The notes beneath the pieces were generated by a model. That model did not search any database and was not told the origin of the DNA. It saw only the letters and a program-made list of their open reading frames with translations. A DNA stretch of 44,498 bases, taken from contig SRJI02000042.1 in assembly GCA_005473895.2 (NCBI GenBank), positions 1 to 44,498 of the forward strand. Reading direction: 5' to 3'. The position numbers were made by a program, and so were the translations under genes. Source of the DNA: Carideicomes alvinocaridis. Its GTDB lineage: Bacteria; Pseudomonadota; Alphaproteobacteria; Rhodobacterales; Rhodobacteraceae. Of this stretch, positions 40,782-44,498 are shown piece after piece. Every line of letters starts with the position of its first letter. Position 1 is the first letter of the stretch.

Positions 40782-41740
40782 GAAACTGGCTCCTGCCCGG
40801 TCACGTGATATCGTAGTGCCGCGAGCGCCAGCCTTCTGCGTGCCGAAATTTCCTCGCTTCCGTTTCGACCGGTTGTCAACAGGAAACGCAACATTGAGGA
40901 AACCAGAAAAATTAGGCGTCCCAAAACGTATCCGCGGACCCCATAGTGCTTCCGAAGGTAGATTAACTTGCTCTTTTGCATTTGGATGTACATCCTAGAA
41001 CGGATCTGGGCCGTGCTCTTCGAACCGCCGTCCAAGTGAATAATCTGGGCCTCGGGAGTGAAAACACAGCGCCAGCCTGCTCGCCGGATGCGCCGGCACC
41101 AATCCGCTTCCTCGGAGTATATGAAGAAACTCTCATCCAGCTCGCCAACTTCGTCAAAAACATGACGCGGCACCATCATGAACATCCCCGAGACCACGTC
41201 TACATCTCGCTGGGTGTCGCGGCCCCATCCAGCATATTCGGGCTTCCCAAGGAACCGATTCTGGGGCGCTAAACGGTGAAGACCGAACTCTACCAGTGCC
41301 ACGTTGACCGGACCGAGATCAGCGAAGCAAGTGCGCTGGACCTGTTCTCTGTTCTCCATCACTTGACAACCAACACATCCTACGTCGGGATGTGCGTCGA
41401 GCCAGGAAGCCACCCGGTCAATGGCATGCTCTAAGATGACAGTATCAGGGTTGAGGAGCAAAAGGCGTTTACCGCGGGAGAGTCGGAGCCCCTGATTGTT
41501 GGCTGCAGCGAACCCCCGGTTTTCCGAGTTGGCGACCAAGACGACATCCGGGAACGCCTCCCGCACCATCTCCGGAGAGCCATCCGTGGAGTTATTGTCT
41601 ACGACGATCACCTCATGAGGCATAGTAGTTTGCTGCATGATCGACATCAGACAGTCGTAAAGGACGTCTCGAGCGTTCCAATTCACGACGACAACCGACA
41701 CGGCAGGCATCGATGGTACTGGATTATAAGGACATTTCAT
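40778..41740 (-). CDS. Glycosyltransferase family 2 (rhamnosyltransferase-like)
   Basis: The start chosen is ATG 41740, 7 bp after GGAAGAG, where the conserved fold begins soon after (SVVVVNWNARDVLYDCL); an upstream ATG at 41836 would add 32 unrelated residues. The 320-aa protein has VIVVDNNSTDGSPEMV, NRGFAAANNQGLRLS and LLLNPDTVIL (Asp-x-Asp-like metal site), then DVVSGMFMMVPRHVFDEVGELDESFFIYSEEADW, the acceptor region typical of WbbL-like rhamnosyl- or related transferases. It adds one sugar to an EPS repeat, probably from a dTDP- or UDP-sugar. Its stop overlaps the start of the CelD-like gene by 4 nt. A FemAB-like gene starts divergently at or just right of its start. Confidence 0.9.
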   Translation of the reverse strand: MKCPYNPVPSMPAVSVVVVNWNARDVLYDCLMSIMQQTTMPHEVIVVDNNSTDGSPEMVREAFPDVVLVANSENRGFAAANNQGLRLSRGKRLLLLNPDTVILEHAIDRVASWLDAHPDVGCVGCQVMENREQVQRTCFADLGPVNVALVEFGLHRLAPQNRFLGKPEYAGWGRDTQRDVDVVSGMFMMVPRHVFDEVGELDESFFIYSEEADWCRRIRRAGWRCVFTPEAQIIHLDGGSKSTAQIRSRMYIQMQKSKLIYLRKHYGVRGYVLGRLIFLVSSMLRFLLTTGRNGSEEISARRRLALAALRYHVTGQEPVS

Positions 41741-42990
41741 GCCAATCTCTTCCGACACTTGCAACACCAACGGACCTAACAGAGATACGACACGCCTTGA
41801 AGCAAGATCAGTGCACGGAGAACGACATCGAAGCAAGGACTCATAAGCAGTTGTCAGGACGCCATCCTTCAGCGGGAACCCAACAACTCAGCCCGGTAGC
41901 AGCACCGAACAGCGGTCTGGTCACCGAATGCTTTGAGAAGCTGTCCGCGCACGACCTCCAGGAGTGGGAAGATTTCTGGTCTGGCGCAGAACACCAACAC
42001 CCACGCCAGCATCCGATCTTCGCTGCACAAGAAGTGGCGAAGGGACGCAAGGTTATCTTCGCTACCGGAAGGAGAAATAGCACGCTGTGTGCCCTTGCGG
42101 TGATAACTTTAGTGCCGCATGCTATCATCCCCGGAATCTGGGTGCGAGCCTACTGTCAAAGTGGGCCCATATGTGACGATGCCGAAACCATGAAAGAGTT
42201 TTTGGATGACTTGTTATGTCATCCATCTCTAGAGCGCGTAGGGAGCCTGCATATAACACCATATTGGTTAAATGATGATGCGAAATCATTATCGACCCTC
42301 TTGGACGCAGGCAATTGGCGGGAGGCAGAAGGTGCCACCTACCGCTCCACCGGCCTTGTAGATCTTGATCAGCCCCTAGAGACGATTTTTGAAAAAATGT
42401 CGAAAAGTGCACGTCGAGAAACACGCCGTGCTTCTCGACAAGGAATATATATTAAGCCAATAGATAAAAAAGAGGAGGCGGAACTTTTCTTTTCGAGCCT
42501 CAACCGACTGAGGAGTAGCCGTGGCCTACCGAACGTCAGTTGGCGGGAATTTAATGCGGCGTTCGAGAAGGTACTACGACCTGGAAATTTCGGTACAATA
42601 CTCTCGGCTTGGAAGGGAAACGAATTTCTCGCTGGGATCTGGGTTGTCCGTAGCAACAAAACAGCTCACGGAAGCCACTTTACTACTGAAACAGAACCTC
42701 TTCGCGCCGCTGGCAATCTTAGAATAGCACCAGCAATCTGGCTAGAGGCCATGAGGTGGGCAAAGGAGCGCGGATGCGTGAAACTCGATCTTGAAGGCTA
42801 CGCGATGCCCCGACCTGGCGAGGAAAAATATAATATATACAAATATAAATCTGAGTTTAGGCCCTCCGAGGTAATCCGAATTGCCGAAAGAAAGAAAGCA
42901 GTGAGCACGCTAGCGCGAATCCTGATTCCGCCGCACTACATAGTGGAAAAAGCACTAAATCTCATAAGGAGAAAAATGCCCCCCTATTGA
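41713..42990 (+). CDS. FemAB/GNAT-fold acyltransferase-like protein (second copy)
   Basis: The first ATG (41713) gives 425 aa but overlaps the 5' end of the divergent GT2 gene by 28 bp and has a weak ribosome-binding site; a TTG at 41851 with AAGGA upstream is a plausible true start that would remove 46 residues. FemAB marks: KMSKSARRETRRASRQGIYI (about 228-247), the basic helix before the second GNAT half; FLAGIWVVRSNKTAHGSHF; and GCVKLDLEGYAMPRPGEEKYNIYKYKSEF, where DLEG and the YKYKSEF end are typical. Function in the EPS context is unknown: amino-acyl or fatty-acyl transfer to a sugar is the usual idea. Composition is nearly even, as in the rest of this segment. Confidence 0.8.
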   Translation: MVLDYKDISCQSLPTLATPTDLTEIRHALKQDQCTENDIEARTHKQLSGRHPSAGTQQLSPVAAPNSGLVTECFEKLSAHDLQEWEDFWSGAEHQHPRQHPIFAAQEVAKGRKVIFATGRRNSTLCALAVITLVPHAIIPGIWVRAYCQSGPICDDAETMKEFLDDLLCHPSLERVGSLHITPYWLNDDAKSLSTLLDAGNWREAEGATYRSTGLVDLDQPLETIFEKMSKSARRETRRASRQGIYIKPIDKKEEAELFFSSLNRLRSSRGLPNVSWREFNAAFEKVLRPGNFGTILSAWKGNEFLAGIWVVRSNKTAHGSHFTTETEPLRAAGNLRIAPAIWLEAMRWAKERGCVKLDLEGYAMPRPGEEKYNIYKYKSEFRPSEVIRIAERKKAVSTLARILIPPHYIVEKALNLIRRKMPPY

Positions 42991-43075
42991 TTATTGCTTT
43001 TACGCAGGAATACGCGATGCGTTCTAGAAACCAAGCAAGCTCCCTCCTAGGGCGTCGACGAAAGAGGCCGCCGGA

Positions 43076-43222
43076 ATGAAGATTCCGTCCATACAGGTCA
43101 AGCATCAAATTATTTTTTTCGATACTGCAGCAAGACATATTGGTAACGCCCCATCCCTACCCTGGGGCTTAAAGAATGAAGCTTTGGAATTTCTACTCAC
43201 TCTAAGGGATGGGCGGCATTGA
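43076..43222 (+). other. Short open frame before the DegT-like gene, possible lost N-terminus
   Basis: ATG 43076 opens a 48-codon frame (MKIPSIQVKHQ... ending LRDGRH) whose TGA overlaps the TTG start of the next gene. The next gene starts later than most DegT-family relatives would, so this piece could be its original N-terminus separated by a one-base frameshift, or a coupled leader peptide. Confidence 0.35.
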
Positions 43223-44301
43223 CTTGTCAAGGTGGTGGCGTACTTTCGCTATTCAAGGATAGGCGTGCGAGCTTCAGTTATAATACTCGGGTAGGCATCC
43301 GCGCTATCCCCTCCATACTAGGCCTTTCGCAAGGCGACGAAGTCCTCGGACCGGCATATAATTGCGGCTCAGAAATTGACCCTCTTATTCACGCGGGATT
43401 GAAGGTCAACCTCTTTCCGGTTGGGCGTGACATGGTAATTGATCCTAACGATATTGAAAAGCGGATCACATCTCGAACGAAAGCCATATACGTCATACAT
43501 TTTTTCGGAGAACTCCAGCCGCATCTTTATGACATCCGGAAAATTTCTGACCGCCACGGCATAAAGTTAATCGAGGATTGCGCGCTCAGCCTATTGAGTG
43601 GATCGTTTCCTGCCGACGGACGTGTAGGAGATATATCTCTATTCTGTTTTTATAAATTCTTTCCCGTGGTAGGAGGGGGCGCACTTGTCATTAACGATGG
43701 TAACTTGCCAGATCCGCCTACTTTTTCTCGCTCTCCGCCATTTGGCGCAACCGGAAGACACTTAGTACGCAAATATATGACTAAAATTTTGGGAGACGGC
43801 CCCATTCGAAAGATAAGAAAAAGAAAAGCTTTAGTTCGCAACACGAAACCCTCTCAGGGTGAGTTCCAAGATATGCCTGAGCATTACTATTTTGACACGG
43901 ATCTCGAGGGGAGAGGTATGAGCAAGCTTACAGGCCGCGCTTTGGAAGCCGTTGATGTGAAGGAGACCTTCCGGCGGCGCCGGGCCAACTGGTTCGCTTA
44001 TCGGGAGCTTTTGGATGGGGTATCTGGGGTGAAGCTCTTGAAGTCGGACCTTGCCCCGGAAACCTGTCCCGTTAGTATGCCTATAATAGTCCGCAATAGG
44101 GACCATATCGCGAGAATGCTTCAGGCTGATGGTTTTGAGGCGACGCCTTGGTGGGGTGGTTTTAATCGTAGGGTAGAGTGGTCAGGGCAAACTGATGCAA
44201 TTTGGCTAAAAAGCCATGTCTTATCTCTGCCGCTTGATCAATCTATGGAAGAATTAGATATAAGAAACATGGTGAATAAATTATGTGAGGTTGTTGTGTA
44301 A
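43219..44301 (+). CDS. DegT/DnrJ/EryC1/StrS-like PLP aminotransferase-fold protein
   Basis: The 360-aa frame starts at TTG 43219; no ATG exists in frame before the conserved region. Marks of the fold: GLSQGDEVLGPAYNCGSEIDPLI (about 38-60), AIYVIHFFGELQPHLYDI, KLIEDCALSLLSG with the Asp that contacts PLP, and FCFYKFFPVVGGGALV, where the Lys (about residue 148) is the probable Schiff-base Lys. Members convert keto-sugars to amino sugars or act in other sugar modifications; this divergent subgroup with PAYNCGSEIDPL is not functionally assigned. The N-terminus may be incomplete (see the frame at 43076). It is the last gene before the IS21-like end. Composition is nearly even. Confidence 0.8.
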   Translation: MTCQGGGVLSLFKDRRASFSYNTRVGIRAIPSILGLSQGDEVLGPAYNCGSEIDPLIHAGLKVNLFPVGRDMVIDPNDIEKRITSRTKAIYVIHFFGELQPHLYDIRKISDRHGIKLIEDCALSLLSGSFPADGRVGDISLFCFYKFFPVVGGGALVINDGNLPDPPTFSRSPPFGATGRHLVRKYMTKILGDGPIRKIRKRKALVRNTKPSQGEFQDMPEHYYFDTDLEGRGMSKLTGRALEAVDVKETFRRRRANWFAYRELLDGVSGVKLLKSDLAPETCPVSMPIIVRNRDHIARMLQADGFEATPWWGGFNRRVEWSGQTDAIWLKSHVLSLPLDQSMEELDIRNMVNKLCEVVV

Positions 44302-44350
44302 CGTCTCTCCTGCTGAAAACTGCACAGTTTATGCCGTATCGAGAGTCGAA

Positions 44351-44498
44351 TGTGAACCGGCATGGAAAACTGACCCCGTAACGGGGTGATCGGCGTCCAA
44401 AAATGACCCCCCTTACATTGGCGTGGCCATGATGCTCCCGAAGCTACCGGGAGCAGGTTCGGGATGTTGGTCGTGGAGACTATTGCGAAGATCCGTCG
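44351..44498 (+). mobile_element. IS21-family insertion sequence, left end
   Basis: From TGTGAACC at 44351 the sequence has the layout of an IS21-type end: repeated AAAACTGACCCC (44366-44377) and AAAAATGACCCC (44399-44410), a CCCCGT-A-ACGGGG hairpin (44374-44386), then a start codon opening MLVVETIAKIR, the usual IstA N-terminus. The element runs past the window edge. Target duplication and exact boundary cannot be checked here. Confidence 0.65.
44464..44498 (+). CDS. istA: IS21 transposase IstA, 5' fragment
   Basis: Only eleven full codons are visible: MLVVETIAKIR, matching the start of IS21-family IstA transposases, preceded by GGAGCAGG about 7 bp upstream. The remaining helix-turn-helix and DDE domains lie outside the window, so identity depends on this short match and on the repeat-bearing end just upstream. 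Confidence 0.6.
   Translation, partial: MLVVETIAKIR

Overview
The window suggests a G+C-rich alphaproteobacterium, most likely Rhodobacterales (Roseobacter-like). The reasons are the strong G/C third-position bias, a DUF2793 protein, RTX/DUF4214 surface protein architecture, and an exosortase of the XrtD (VPLPA-CTERM-specific) type with five proteins carrying VPxPA-type C-terminal sorting signals. This assignment rests on reading the sequence, not on a database search.

The window is almost entirely one large exopolysaccharide (EPS) and surface-protein sorting locus. Left end (1-4728): a glycosyltransferase cut by the window edge, a sulfotransferase-like gene and manC (GDP-mannose supply), all on +. 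Positions 4799-8959 (-): a DUF2793 protein and a large RTX/DUF4214 protein probably secreted by a type I system. Positions 9238-13010: four VPxPA-CTERM proteins, two in a minus-strand operon and two on +. Positions 13069-17239 (-): an EPS control operon (ExeA-like AAA ATPase, Wzz-type chain-length protein, CpsD-like tyrosine kinase, GT2). Positions 17635-18324: a fifth VPLPA-CTERM protein with a possible Cys-Gln thioester signature, followed by a rhomboid protease on +. Positions 19434-28184 (+): PssD/PssE (Alg14/Alg13-like), an unknown exported 555-aa protein, an ExoY-like initiating sugar transferase, a PrsT-like TPR lipoprotein, a Wza-type export protein and an outer-membrane beta-barrel protein. 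Positions 28299-31965 (+): a Gtr-like module (GT-C-like membrane protein, GT2 with membrane anchor, GtrA flippase, methyltransferase). Positions 32347-34463: an acyltransferase-3 and a nitroreductase-family protein. Positions 34580-36184: the exosortase XrtD fused to an EpsI domain.

Right after xrtD the base composition drops from very G+C-rich to roughly even. The last 8 kb looks like a variable, probably transferred sugar-modification segment: an O-antigen ligase/polymerase-like protein, a NodB deacetylase, three FemAB/CelD-type acyltransferase-fold proteins, a GT2 and a DegT-like aminotransferase. It ends in the left end of an IS21-family element.

As a working model, ExoY starts the repeat unit on undecaprenyl phosphate. 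The GTs, ManC-derived GDP-mannose, PssD/E and the modifying enzymes (sulfate, acyl, deacetyl, periplasmic sugar) complete it. The Wzy-like protein polymerises it, Wzz/CpsD/AAA ATPase set chain length, and the Wza-like, TPR and barrel proteins export it. XrtD would cleave the VPxPA-CTERM proteins and perhaps transfer them to a surface glycan. No Wzx flippase was recognised in the window.
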